The notes under the pieces: generated by a model
Seen by the model: the letters and a program-made list of their open reading frames with translations, nothing else
Database searches by the model: none
Told to the model about the DNA's origin: nothing
Shown here: piece by piece, positions 9,948 to 21,949 of the stretch
Layout of the letters: every line of letters begins with the position of its first letter
Numbering within the stretch: position 1 is the stretch's first letter
Position numbers and translations under genes: made by a program
Source: Brachionus manjavacas
Taxonomy: Eukaryota > Rotifera > Eurotatoria > Ploima > Brachionidae
Direction: 5' to 3'
DNA: 64,000 nucleotides
Assembly: GCA_019054805.1 (NCBI GenBank)
Contig: JAHQIY010000035.1
Coordinates: forward strand, 248,001 to 312,000

Positions 9948-12900
9948 TCAATCACTTTGATTCTCAGTGATGAAACTAGCCACCGTGGGCTTGATCAATT
10001 CTTTCTCAAGCGCACTTTTTACAATCTCGCAGGCTAAATTTTTCACCTTTAGCCTTTCTTTTTCAACGTCCAATTTTGACAAAGCAACAATCACGTCCAT
10101 GAGCTCGGAATTGACAATTTGTGTAAAAAAATCTTTATTTTTCGACACAATATTGTCAAGGATATAAAAAATTCTAAATTGAAATTCAATATCGGACGCA
10201 CAGGCCGCTTGTTTAAAAATAGGCAAGAACGATTGAACTTCCAGGATTCGTTTGCAAATCTTTTCACTATTCTCACTTAGCTGCGCTAGAGCACCACTAG
10301 CCGCCAAATTCAACTTTATGTCATCCTCTTCACCACAATAAAGAACCAACAGCTTGATTCTGTCATTATCGGGCTTTTCGTACACAAAAAGGACATCTTC
10401 ATTTTGAGCCATATTGCACAGACATTCAGTGGCAGCGCGCCTTAGATCCTGGTGCTCGTCAAACACATAATGCTCAACATTGCTGATGCCTTGTTCTTTG
10501 ACTATTCGTTTGCGCACACTGTCGTCCACACCTGCCAGGTTCGTCAATGCCATCAGAGACTCAAAATTTTCCAGAGCAGTCTTTTCCGGGTGAAGAAGCT
10601 TGATTAGTGGCCGCACCACCTCCAGAACTCTTTGGCCAGGAAAGGCCAATTCGGGGTTGATACTTATGGCTATTTTGGCGAGAGCTTGTGCAGCTCTAGT
10701 TCGGCCCAGGTCAGTTCCGGACGATGCCAAAGGAATTAGGGCCTTGCCAGCGCCGGCAGCCACCAATTTGCCGCGATTGTCCACTTCTTCGGCAAGAACC
10801 AGATAAACGCTGGCAATGAGTTCTTTGCAGCTTTCAGAGTTGTGCTTGGCCATTTGGGTGAGAGCGTTGGCGACTCCGAGGTCCATTAGCACTTGGCGTC
10901 TTTGCTTAAAGAATGGCTCTTTGTCTTTTTGGTTTTCTTCTGGTATGTGGTGTTTGGCGTACTCTGCCAGCTTGATCATTTCTTCACTTGGTTTTTTGGC
11001 AGCGTTCGCATTGGTCAAATTGGCCAAAATCGAAGCAATGCTGAACAAAATGTTCTTGTCGTCTTTGGTGGCCAATTGGAACAGTGCTGTGACCGAGCTG
11101 TGGTCCTGGATGAGACTGTGTTTGACATCAGCGTCCAAGCTCAAATAGGCAAGACCATCGCAGGCCCACTTTTTGCTATCGAAGTCCAGCGACGAGCACA
11201 TGATTTTTCTGCAAGCTTGCTCGAGTTTTTCAGTCGAGCCGTCAGCCAGCAATTTGACGCTGGCATCGCTGCCTCGACAAGAAGCAAGCTTGCACAAGCC
11301 CACCAAGGCTCGCACTTTTATTGAGTTGTTTTTTGAATTGTACAATTTTTTCAGGATGTCAATGCCTTCGGACAAGATTCCGGTGGCTTTGTCCTTTTTC
11401 GAGGCCGAATAGACAACAGCTTCGACGGCTATTTTTCCTGGATGGCATCATCCGAGTCGGCCAAGTCGAGCATGAGACTGAGCAGATTGTGCTGCATGAT
11501 CACGTTGTTGCCAACGTCAAATGGTCCCTGTAGAATCACACCAATGCATGCTATTGCTTTTAGCTTTGAATGCTGGTCGTTTTCACGCTCGCACAAATCC
11601 TTGACAAACTTGTTCACAGTTTCTTGGTAGGTGTCTCTCTCCAAGTCGGAAAATATGTCATCGTAAACAGCGCTCAGGCAGCACGAGACATGCATCTTGG
11701 TGTGCTCGGTCAATGGCAAGCTATTGGCTAAATTCAACTCTGGAATTGTGGCTGCAACTCGCAGCAATTTGGGAATACCAAACACTATAAATCGCGATGT
11801 CCAGCCACATCCTTGAGCTCTGTCTACAAACTTGAGACACAAATCGATGCAGTTGTCTCTTCCGTAGCCTGAACATTTGGGCTCCATAATGAGCATAATC
11901 ACATTTCGGAATATCTCGTCAATATACTCTTGCACTTCTTGAGCTTTTAAATAAAATAAAATTTATCATTTTTTTTTTCATTTTTTTTTCAATTGAATTT
12001 TTTGTAAATTTTCAAAAAAATACCCAAAAAAGACTACAACTCTACCAAAATGTTTTTTAACCATTTTAGTCATTTTTTTAGGCCCCAGAAATTCAAAACT
12101 AAATTGCTGTCTGAATTTCTAATTTTTGACTTGAAACCCTCAATTTCATATTTTCTTTTTCGAGGCTCAAACCCAGACCCAGGTATTCAATGATAAAATT
12201 GGAATATTTTTTAAAAATTTCATATATTCAGAAATAGAATAAAATTTTATACACTCTGGTGCATTTTGATTTTTATAAAAAGCGTTTGCCAATTTTTATT
12301 ATTTAAAAAAAGTAAAAAAAAACGCTTTTTTTTAAATAACAATATGCACCAGAGTGTATAAATTTTATTCTCTTTCTGAATATATAAAATTTTTATAAAA
12401 TATTCCAATTTAATCATTGAATAACTGGGTTTAAAAGAACTACAAATTTTTAAAAAGTTACCTAATTTTCGGCCCCCGGTTATAAATTTTTTTGGAACGT
12501 CCGAAAATGAAATTAAGGATTCAAGGACGTAGTTTAAGAATTTCAAGTCAAAAATTAGAAATTAAGACTTTAGTTTTGAATTTCTGGAACTTAGTTAAGA
12601 ACAAAATTAAGTAAAAGATTAATTTTAGTTAAAATAAAAAGCTGAAGAGTTTATAAATTTTTGTAAAATTCTGTAGCATAGTTCCAAAATTTAAATTTTA
12701 CTTTAGTCTGTATGATTATAAAATATAAATTTTTTTTCTCTGTTTAATTTAATAAATGGATAAAACGGGTCCTACTAAAACACTGACCCCCAATTTTTTT
12801 TTAATTTCCTGACCCCCAAACGATATACTAAAAAATGGGGGGTCAGTTAGGGGTCAGGTTTTAAAAAATTTAAAAATATTCAATTTTCACAAAAAATAAA

Positions 12901-14330
12901 AATTTTTGGGAAAAGCTAATTTAATTTTCAAAAAAAAAAGAAAAATTCAAACTAAATGATAAATTAAAACTTTTGAAAATATTTTTTCTTTGCAAAAAAA
13001 ATGGGGGTCAGGAAATTAAAAAAATTGGGGGTCAGTATTTTAGTAGGACCCGATAAAACCGACCCTACAAATAGGATTGACTAGTCTATTCGATTGAATT
13101 TAAATTTTTATTAAATTTTTTGTAAATTTTAGAAAGGAACAAATTTGAAAAATTAAAATTAGTTCTGAAAATTAACTCGGCTAGCATAAATGACAAATCA
13201 TTTAGATCCAGTTATCGTAAATCTTATATTAAAAATTAATAATTATTTTAGAAATAAATTTAAAAGACATTAAATTTATTGAATTTTTTAGACTTATTTA
13301 AAAGTTTCAAATTAAAATCAAATATGTCATGTTGCTAAAATAAAAGGGTACCGGTATTTTAGCCAGTAACTGGACCAAGGGAACTTTGAGAACTAATTTT
13401 ATTATTTGGGACAAAAAAAAATCACAATGTCAAGTATAGCAGCAACTTACTGAATTCATAGCTTTGGTTGATTTGCTTTTTTATTTTTCTTTTGTTTTCC
13501 AAATCTGTTAGAGAATAGATCATATTTTGTACTATGAGTGAGGCGGCTGTAGAAATGGTCTCTTTTTGGTGAGATATTAGAGATGCAATAAGTTCTGCTT
13601 GAAGTTGGTTAAACACTACCTTGGCTCTAGCGAACGAGTTTTTGCACAGAGAAGCCAAAATTCTTGTTATGGAGAGCGTAACTTCTTCGCTTGCATCACA
13701 ATCTTTTATTTCTATCAAGTTTTGGACACCGTTGATTGACAAAATTTCGCTGCACCCTGAATCCTCTCTGCTCAAAACAATCAAATTGTTCAAAGCATTG
13801 AGTCGATTTTCACTAGTGCCTGTTTTGGCCAATTCGAACATTTTGGCCACCTGGGTTTTTGTTGACTTTTGCTCATTGGTTTTATCTTGGAAAAGTTTGC
13901 TCAGCGACTGAATTAGATTTATGCAGTCTTTATTTTTGGGCTCTATATTCAGACTTCTTTTGACATCTCTGAGCGACTCATCGAGTAAGTTTAGCTCTTT
14001 TAGAGCCAAACTTCGACGATACAAAGCTTTTGTATCATCCGGAACCGCTAGCAGCACCTTGGTCGCATCATCAACTGCGTCTTGGTAATTTCCTAGTTTT
14101 AAATGGCATTGTGATCTATTGTTAAGACACTTGTGCAGGCAATCATTTGATTTTATCAATTGTTTGATTTGTATCAAATTTTCAGTGTCTGATGAGTCGA
14201 TTTTGGAGTCCAATTTGAGCTTTTCCAGCTCCGGTGATATACTCTCTATGGCTTGTGTGTAGTATTGGACAGCTAGCTGAAATTTAGATTGTTTAAAGGC
14301 GCTATTTCCTTGCTCTTTTAAATCATTCAT
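9948..14330 (-). CDS. UNC45: UNC45 myosin co-chaperone (TPR + UCS), with one apparent 1-nt deletion
   Basis: Two exons: 14330-13451 and 11943-9948, separated by a 1507-nt GT..AG intron in phase 1. The N-terminal 110 residues are three TPR repeats (MNDLKEQGNSAFKQSKFQLA, HKCLNNRSQCHLKLGNYQDA, ALYRRSLALKELNLLDESLR) that bind Hsp70/Hsp90 tails in the family. The C-terminal half is the armadillo-like UCS domain that binds and folds myosin heads (IRVRALVGLCKL-like, ALIPLASSGTDLGRTRAAQA, ALTNLAGVDDSVR, LRRAATECLCNMAQN). The frame breaks once: after DSDDAIQEK a TAG is read at 11431-11429. One extra base in the adjacent T5 run (11432-11436) restores the family sequence (K I A V E A) and a 958-residue protein (human paralogues 931-944). 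Either an assembly homopolymer error or a genuine inactivating indel. The rest is intact, which favours error. ATG 14330 is preceded by AG at 14346-14345. Confidence 0.92.
12085..12587. repeat. Imperfect inverted repeat (foldback) in the UNC45 intron
   Basis: CCAGAAATTCAAAACTAA at 12085 reappears as its reverse complement ending at 12587. The pairing continues inwards through ATTCAATGAT(A/T)AAATTGGAAT to ACACTCTGGTGCAT beside a loop of about 90 bp. The arms differ by several indels (the right arm is longer), so this is an old hairpin-forming repeat or MITE. Exact ends and target duplication are not clear. Confidence 0.65.
12767..13051. mobile_element. 285-bp MITE with perfect 8-bp target-site duplication
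   Basis: Terminal inverted repeats of about 50 bp start GGGTCCTACTAAAACACTGA and end with the matching TCAG ... TTTTAGTAGGACCC. They are flanked on both sides by the identical octamer GATAAAAC (12759-12766 and 13052-13059). No coding capacity. An 8-bp duplication points to a hAT-like (or Merlin-like) transposase acting in trans. CCTGACCCCC motifs recur inside both arms. Confidence 0.85.
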
Positions 14331-14346
14331 TGTTCTAAACAAGTCT

Positions 14347-15624
14347 GAACGAGTGAAATTTTCTGATTAAGGTTTTTTTGTTTTTAAGAAATAATTTTTA
14401 TCTTTTTTAAATAAATCAAAAATATTCTAGAAGTTTATCTAGATCGTCGATATTTATCTAGATTTATCTAAATATTAGCATTTATTCCAACTAGGGAGTA
14501 TGCTAGAGTGAATCATACGGTTAATATATATTTTTTATTTACAATTGGAGGGATCTTGATGATCAATTATTCACTTTTTATTTTGGAGTTCAATTAAAAT
14601 TTAATAATATTTTTTTCTTCATCATAATTTATTCTTAATTATTCAAAAATATTAATTTCTTTTTCAATCTACTTTTAAAAATATAAACTTTTGCCTTTAC
14701 TATGAAATTTGATCTTTTAATTAAGATAATTTATTTTAAAAAAATTTTTTTTATCATCCGTTCCTTCAGAGTCTTTATTTAGTCAGGCTGATCTGATTCA
14801 GACCAACATAAGAAATAGATTGAATCCGATTAATTTAGAAAATCTTAAATTGCTAAAAGAAAATTTTTTATAAAAAAAATAAACACTTTTTAAAAATGTA
14901 GTAAAAATTTTTTTTTTTTGATTTAGTTTGTTTTGAAACATTTCGACTATAAATTTGAGTTTTTTTTTAAAGAATTTTTTAATTTGATTTTTTTTTACTT
15001 AATAGGCAAAAAAACTTTAGAAAAGCTAATCGCGTAAATCATATCAAATTATTAAAGAGTTTAAGAGACCCTAATTCATCGAGCATGTTCTTGAACCAAA
15101 AATTTGCGTTTTAATGCAGAGTAAAACAAACGAAAATCGAAAAGTGATGGTAAATTCCCAAAAACTAAAATGAAATGCCGCTTTTTAGTTTAAACTAAGA
15201 AAGAACTTAAAATTGAAATTCAGATTTAAGAGCGGAAATAAAAATTGAGTTTTTATTACAATAAATTAATCAAAAAACATTTTTTTAATTAATAAACATT
15301 TTAATTTTTAATACGGCACTAAAATTTGAAATTTTTAATTATAAAAATAAAAAATTTTTTTGATTAAGTCTAAAACTTAATCTAAATTTCATATCTTGAA
15401 TAAGAGTAGTGAAATTGGTTATCCATATTTTGTTCAAAAGCCTTATTTCAGTCTTGAGCAAATTTAAGTAAATAAACCCAAAAAAAAAATCAACCCTTTG
15501 AGTTAGACTTGGACCAACAATTTTATTGACATTTTGAATAGTGTTTTCTTAATTTGTTTAATCTATTTAAAAATACAATTTAAATTTCAATACATGATTT
15601 TACGAAAATTTTTTACGTAAATTA
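14347..15624. other. A+T-rich intergenic DNA upstream of UNC45
   Basis: No coding signal on either strand and no clear repeat boundaries. Presumably contains the UNC45 promoter. A slightly lower-A+T patch at about 15060-15200 has no recognisable frame. Confidence 0.45.
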
Positions 15625-16839
15625 CAGTGGTGTTCCGGATTTAGTAATTTACGATAATTTACGTAAAAAATAGTAAATTTACCGAATTTTACGTAAAATA
15701 TTGTAAATTTACGTAAATTTACAAAAGTAAAAAAACGTAAATTTACTTGATTTTACGTAAAATTTGGTAAATTTCGATCATTTTACGTAAATTTATGTAA
15801 AAAAAAAAATGTCCAAAAAATTGAAATAATTTGGCACTTTTTAAAAAAAAATGAATTTTTGTTATCCTTCAATTTATATCCAAAATTATGAAAAAAAAAA
15901 TTACCATAATTTACGTAAATTTTGGTAAAATGTAATCAATTTAATGGTAAAAAATAGTAAAAAATGGTAAAAATGATTATTTAAAATTTTAAATTAATTT
16001 GAAAAAAAATTTTTATTAGGTTGGTTATAATTTTTCAAACACTTAAAGGGTGAAAAATTAATTTTAATTTTCTTTAATTTTTATTATTTTTGTTGAAAGG
16101 CAAAGATTTAAGTAGAGAGCGCATTTGGGTATTTGAAATTGTTAAAAGAGAAATACCAGGTCAAAAGATCAGAGAAAATTCTAAGCTATTTCTAAAGCTC
16201 CTTCAAAAAATAAAAAAAAATAAATAAACTATTAAATAATTTTTAAATCATTAATTTTTGAAGGAGCTTTAGAAATAGCTTAGAATTTTCTCTGATCTTT
16301 TGACCTGGTATTTCTCTTTTAACAATTTCAAATACCCAAATGCGCTCTCTACTTAAATCTTTGCCTTTCAACAAAAATAATAAAAATTAAAGAAAATTAA
16401 AATTAATTTTTCACCCTTTAAGTGTTTGAAAAATTATAACCAACCTAATAAAAATTTTTTTTCAAATTAATTTAAAATTTTAAATAATCATTTTTACCAT
16501 TTTTTACTATTTTTTACCATTAAATTGATTACATTTTACCAAAATTTACGTAAATTATGGTAATTTTTTTTCTCATAATTTTGGATATAAATATTGAAGG
16601 ATAACAAAAATTCATTTTTTTTTAAAAAGTGCCAAATTATTTCAATTTTTTGGACATTTTTTTTTACATAAATTTACGTAAAATGATCGAAATTTACCAA
16701 ATTTTACGTAAAATCAAGTAAATTTACGTTTTTTTACTTTTGTAAATTTACGTAAATTTACAATATTTTACGTAAAATTCGGTAAATTTACTATTTTTTA
16801 CGTAAATTATCGTAAATTACTAAATCCGGAACACCACTG
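15625..16839. mobile_element. 1.2-kb foldback element with Tc1/mariner-type ends (TA duplication)
   Basis: Begins CAGTGGTGTTCCGGATTTAG at 15625 and ends with its exact reverse complement at 16839. TA flanks both sides (15623-15624, 16840-16841). The two arms, each about 585 bp, are nearly identical along their whole length, leaving a spacer of about 40 bp around 16212-16253. The outer 170 bp of each arm is built from repeated TTTACGTAAA / GTAAATTTAC units. The inner part is unrelated single-copy-like sequence (for example CTAAGCTATTTCTAAAGCTC). No ORF. CAGT termini plus TA duplication are the Tc1/mariner superfamily signature, so this is probably a non-autonomous foldback derivative. Confidence 0.85.
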
Positions 16840-16841
16840 TA

Positions 16842-18418
16842 CGTAATTTTACTAATTATGGGTTTTATGTAGAAACATTGCAAAAATGACAAAGCTGCCG
16901 TTGGTCAATTAGTTTCCTTCCCTTTTATTAATGGTAATTTACTACAGAAAATATTTTTTTATTTATTTTCTTATTGAATTATAAAACCACTATCTTGATT
17001 TTTTTATTTGAAAATTTAAAAATAATTGTAACCTGAATACTGTATCAAAAAAATCTAAATAATTATAGATTTCATTAAAGAAAATTTATATTTTAAAATC
17101 GACTATCATGTTTCTTTTATTTTATTTTCTAACGATAAATTATTCCAAAATGATAGTTTACAAAATTAACTTGACTTTTAATTTAAACCAAAAAAAACTT
17201 AAAATTTAAAAATGATCTAAATAAAAATATTTAATAATTAAAGTTTTAATACCATTAGCTTTTAATTTATGTGATAAGTTTAATAAATTACTTAATCATA
17301 ATTTTTTTGATAACATATTTACTGTTCATGCATTTGATGTAAGTTACTAAAAAAAGACATCGACACTTAATTTTTGATATTACACTATGCTAAAAATTGA
17401 TTTAAATTTTTAATTCCCATTTTATTTACTAAATTTGTAGGTCAAATTAAATTTGACTACTACTATTACTACTACTATCTTTTAAAATTCAGGAGAATGA
17501 AGAAAATTGTTTTTTTATCAAAACTAAAAAAATATTTTCAAAATAGTTGTTTTTGTTTTTCTATTAAAATTATCAAAATTTACTTAATTTTATTCGATCG
17601 AATTTAAGGGTCCAAAAGGACCAAATCCCGAGGCCACATCAGATTTTTTTCGTCAAATATTGATATATAATATTAATAATAATAATAATAATAATAAAAG
17701 AAATTATTTATAAAGAATAAAAATACATTCAAAACGCTTAAGTTAGCAATTTAAGAAGAGTTTTTCCGCTAGGATCACTAACACCATTTTAAACCAATTT
17801 CTTTTTTTTCACCTTTTATTTCTCTGATTTCTTTTTTTTTTAAATTTCAACTGTCAGTTTATCATGACTCTTTGGGATCCGTTTAATTTGGTTTAAAATT
17901 TTGTTTTGAATTAAAATGACTATAGTAATCGTAAATAGAATATTATCTTGTGCATTAAAATTTTTGATGTAATAATTTAAATTGAGTCTTTATATTTAAA
18001 AAAGAGCCAGAAAAAATTGTAAAGTTACTTTGTCAGAAAATTCCATTTATTTCCAAAATTCTTGGTCAATTTTTGTTGAATTTCTTGCAAAAATTATTTC
18101 AAAAGGCGTATTATTCTTTGGATTGATGTTCATTTTTAACAAGATTTAAATTTATGAAATTTCAAAAAGAAAATGCATTCTAACAATAACAAAATATTAG
18201 GTCTTTATTTTTGCATTCAATTAATTATACGATTTTATTTTAATTTTTTTAAGAATGATTCTATTTAAAATTTTTTTGAAAACTTTTTGCATCTTGCTTA
18301 TATGTAATAACATGAAATTTTTTTTTTTTTAATTTTAAATATTTTTATTCAGATAATTAAGAAAAAGAAAAAATTAATAAATAAAAACACGTGTTTTTAT
18401 TTTAGATTAATTACAAAA
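16842..18418. other. A+T-rich intergenic DNA with an (AAT)n microsatellite, upstream of NMD3
   Basis: About 1.6 kb without coding signal. A short (ATA)n tract lies at about 17668-17698 and small CTA repeats near 17458-17478. Just before NMD3 the sequence GTGTTTTTATTTTAG ends in AG at 18404-18405, 14 nt before the ATG. Confidence 0.5.
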
Positions 18419-21259
18419 ATGACTAGTTCACAGATTAATTCAAACATTAACAAAATGTAAGTTTTAACAATTTTGTTCCATTGCTGTTTGTTTATCCATA
18501 TTTTGAAGACTTTGTTGTCAGTGTGGCATTTTGACTGATCAAAATCCTCTAAACACCTGTATGCAATGCATTCAATCAAAGATTGACATAACACAAGATT
18601 TGTCAAAGCAATGTTTGCTTCAATTTTGCGGCAAGTGTGAACGTTATCTTCAGCCTCCCTCTACTTGGATAACTGCTACTCTAGAATCCCGTCAATTGTT
18701 GGCCATATGCTTGAAGCGTATTAAAGGTCTAAACAAAGTAAATCTTGTTGATGCCGGATTCATCTGGACCGAGCCACACTCCAAAAGACTCAAAGTGAAA
18801 ATATCTGTTCAGAAAGACATCCAAGGTGCTCTTCTTCAGCAAACAACCATCATAGACTTTCAGATCGTGAACCAAATATGTGAAGATTGTCAACGTGTCG
18901 AAGCCAAAGACTACTGGAAGTGTGTAGTGCAAGTCCGTCAGAGAGCTCAGCACAAAAAGACATTTTTTTACCTGGAACAAATGATCCTCAAGTTAAATGC
19001 CCACCACAAGACAGTGTCCATTAAACAGGCAACTGATGGAATTGATTTCTTCTATGCTTTGCAGCCTGATGCAAGAAAATTGGTTGATTTTTTGCTGAGT
19101 GCAGCTCCTTGCAGATATGATACTTCAAAGCGGTTAATTTCTCATGATATCCACAGCAATGTCTACAACTACAAGCACACGTTTTCTGTAGAAATTGTGC
19201 CCATATGCAAGGACGACATTGTTTGTTTGCCTCAAAAATTGTCAAAAGAATTGGGCGGATTTGGTCCTATTTGTATTTGCTACCGAATTAGTCAAGTGAT
19301 TAGCTTGATTGATCCATTTTCTCTTAGAAGTAATTTTTTAAAAAAATTTCAATTTTATGAATCCTTATTTTGTGACTAGTTGTGGATATTGACGCCAATA
19401 CGTACTGGCGAAGTCCCTTTCAACCAATTTGCAATCCAAAGCAATTAAGAGAATTTACAATTATTGATATTGATACGGATAATAAACGGCCTCATTTCTA
19501 CGGAAAAGAATCCCACAAGGTAATCTAAACTAGTGGCTATTTGTTTTCACCATTTCGTATTTCTGCAACCTTTATTATTATATTTTTCAGACCAAAATTA
19601 GAATTGCTAAAATATTGCGACACTTTTGGTTAGTTAAATTGGAAAAGTTAAAGTCAAGATTGAATTTTTTTTTAATTTTACAAAAACCTCATTCCAGTAA
19701 ATTATCAATTAAATGTAATTTGGCGATTTTTTTTAGTACAAAACTTTCCTTTTGATATTATGTTGAGCCAAATCACTAACTGTAAATAATTTTGAGTCTA
19801 AGTTGGCATCTTTAAGTTGATGATCAATTCAAAGAGTTTATCTTAGGATATTGAAATTAATCCTTTGATTTAATTAAATAATTTTTATATAACATGTAAT
19901 GTAGATTTAAAAAAAAAATCAAACAAAAATATTTTCTGAACCAAATGATAAAATTGATTTTGAAATTTAAATTTTTTTGTTAAGTTTATTTTAAAATTTT
20001 AATTTTTCAAAAGAATTTGTAACTAGCATTAAAATGGAAATTAAAATATTAAATAATATTAAAATCCAAGTTAGCAATAAATTTTGAAATAAAAAATTTC
20101 AAAATCAATTTTTTCAACGGATTGAGAAAAAAATTTTTATTGAATTATTTTTTTTTATGTCTTCATAACATGTTTAGCATGTTACATTAAGATTAATTAA
20201 AATAATTTAAAGATTAATTTTAATCTCTAAAGATAGACTCTTTGAATTGAAATGATATTTTAAATTGGTCATCACCATAAAGATGCCTTTAAGTCTGATT
20301 TTTAAAATAATTTTTAAAAGTCTGATTTTAAAATTTTGTTTAAAACATAAAGCTAAAATATATGCAGAAAATTATCTTTTTAAAAAATTTTGGAATAAAA
20401 TTTTAAAAGGAAATTTTTTTATCAAAAAAAATGCCAAAGCTTATTTTATTTATTACTTTGATAAAATCTAGATTCCACAGTTCCATCTTATTATAACCCG
20501 CAACCTACTGGTACTCCATTGAAAATGAATTGGGGCAAATAACTTTTTAAATTAGATTAATTTTTGTATTATTAATAAATTTTATCCATTAATTTAATAA
20601 GAAGAGATCAGAACAATTTTAATTTTGGTCCAAAAATTATAATAGTGAAAAGTTAAAAAAATTTACATACAAAATATTTGCAAAATGATTCTTAAGTCTT
20701 TAAAAAAATAGCCAAATAAAGATTAAAAAGAGATCAATAAAAAAATTCTTGTTTTTTTAAGCATGAGCTGTCCGATGCTTGGGTCATAAAAACAAGTGAA
20801 ATCACTTCGAACACAAACCAGCTGCACACTAGAACTCATCTAGGTCGGTTGCTGAAAATAGGAGACACTGCTCTTGGTTTCGATCTGGCCAATGCAAATG
20901 TCAATAATGAACATTTGGATGCAATCAAGCCAGAAAATTTGCCGGATGTAATCTTGGTAAAGAAAATTTATGGAGACAAGTTGATTCGTCACAAGAAGAG
21001 AAAATGGCGTTTAAATCGTTTACCAATTGAGAAAGATGGAGCAAGTGTAGGAACTATTGATGACAAGGATTATTTGGACTTTTTAGAAGACCTCGAAGAG
21101 GATCCAAAAGCTAGAGAAAATATTAATATTTACAAAGATCAACGAAAAAAATTTAATGTAGAGACTGAAGAATCTGATGCTGAAAATTTGCCTCAGATCA
21201 GTCTTCAAGAAATGTTAGATGATTTGAAATTAACAGATGAACCGATGGATGACTCTTGA
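18419..21259 (+). CDS. NMD3: NMD3, 60S ribosomal subunit nuclear export adaptor
   Basis: Four exons: 18419-18456, 18509-19329, 19380-19519, 20762-21259. The joined frame is 498 residues (human 503). NMD3 binds nascent 60S subunits and carries the export signal for CRM1/XPO1. Visible features: CxxC zinc-binding pairs at the N terminus (ILCCQCG, NTCMQC, FCGKC, CEDC), the highly conserved WTEPHSKRLKVK and DYWKCVVQVRQR stretches, then RLISHDIHSNVYNYKHTFSV. The third exon carries VDIDANTYWRSPF, and the last exon LGFDLANANVNNEHL, the acidic YLDFLEDLEEDPKAR and a C-terminal leucine-rich export signal (ISLQEMLDDLKL). Intron 3 (1242 nt) contains an imperfect inverted repeat. A pyrimidine/AG site lies 14 nt before the ATG. 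AATAAATAAA follows the stop at about 21278. Confidence 0.96.
19785..20325. repeat. Imperfect inverted repeat in NMD3 intron 3
   Basis: The left segment around 19790-19860 (TTGGCATCTTTAAGTTGATG, TCAATTCAAAGAGT) is matched in reverse complement around 20230-20310 (ACTCTTTGAATTGA, CATCACCATAAAGATGCC), with further weak pairing inside (AACATGTAATGT / ACATGTTTAGCATGTT). Probably a decayed MITE. The boundaries are approximate. Confidence 0.4.
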
Positions 21260-21949
21260 AAATTAATATTTTCAAAATAAATAAAGAGAAAAATTTTACT
21301 CTAGTTTTGTTTTCTTATTCATTTTATGAACTGCTACACATAAAAATTTATGAATTTATATTAAGGTTCGCGCGTAGCAAAACGACATCACTATCTTAAT
21401 CGACAATTTTCGATAGCATATTCGTTATCTACGTATATGAAAACCTAAGAAAACTTGATGCATTAGGGGGGGGGGGGGGGGAAGAAGATTTTTTACTTGA
21501 AGTTAGAATGATTGTTTTTGAAAAAAGTGGTTTAGGTTTTTGAAATTTTTGAGATGAGTTTTCATTCAAAAGTTACTATATCTATATATATTTTTAAAGA
21601 GCGCAAAATTTTCTATTAAATGATATATTTTTCAAGTATTTTAAGTGGAATTAAGTTGCACTTTAAACCAAAAAAACATATTTTTTTTTGGGCAGTTTTT
21701 TTGATTTTCGTCGTAGGATTGACTCAAGACCCTAACTTTTTTATTTGAATTATATAACTAGACAAAATTCTGAACAAGTCTCAGGTTTCACTTTTTTTAT
21801 TTAAAGCTTAATTAATCCAAAAAAAAAAAGTCAAAATAGTTCAATTTCTAAAAAAAATAATTAAAATTTAATTTTCATCTTTTATATTTATTATGTTGCA
21901 ATATTTTATATGATCTTAATTAAAAATTTATCAAACACATAAAAAGTAA
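21260..21949. other. 3' flank of NMD3 with a G16 run
   Basis: Non-coding. Contains an uninterrupted run of 16 G at 21466-21481, striking in DNA this A+T-rich, and a short lower-A+T patch (GGTTCGCGCGTAGCAAAACG) at about 21364. Confidence 0.6.

Noticed and set aside
10893-11324. 143-codon plus-strand ORF opposite UNC45
   Set aside because: Antisense shadow of the conserved UCS domain; no homology of its own.
12247-12546. 99-codon minus ORF in the UNC45 intron
   Set aside because: Lies across the arms and loop of the inverted repeat; low-complexity and without homology.
15640-16830. Possible CRISPR-like or satellite array because of repeated TTTACGTAAA units
   Set aside because: The units are irregularly spaced, palindromic and mirrored about one centre, as in foldback transposon ends. 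There are no spacers of constant length and the genome is eukaryotic.
20265-20471. 68-codon ORF inside NMD3 intron 3
   Set aside because: Lys/Ile/Phe-rich A+T-driven frame within the intron; NMD3 splicing is unambiguous without it.
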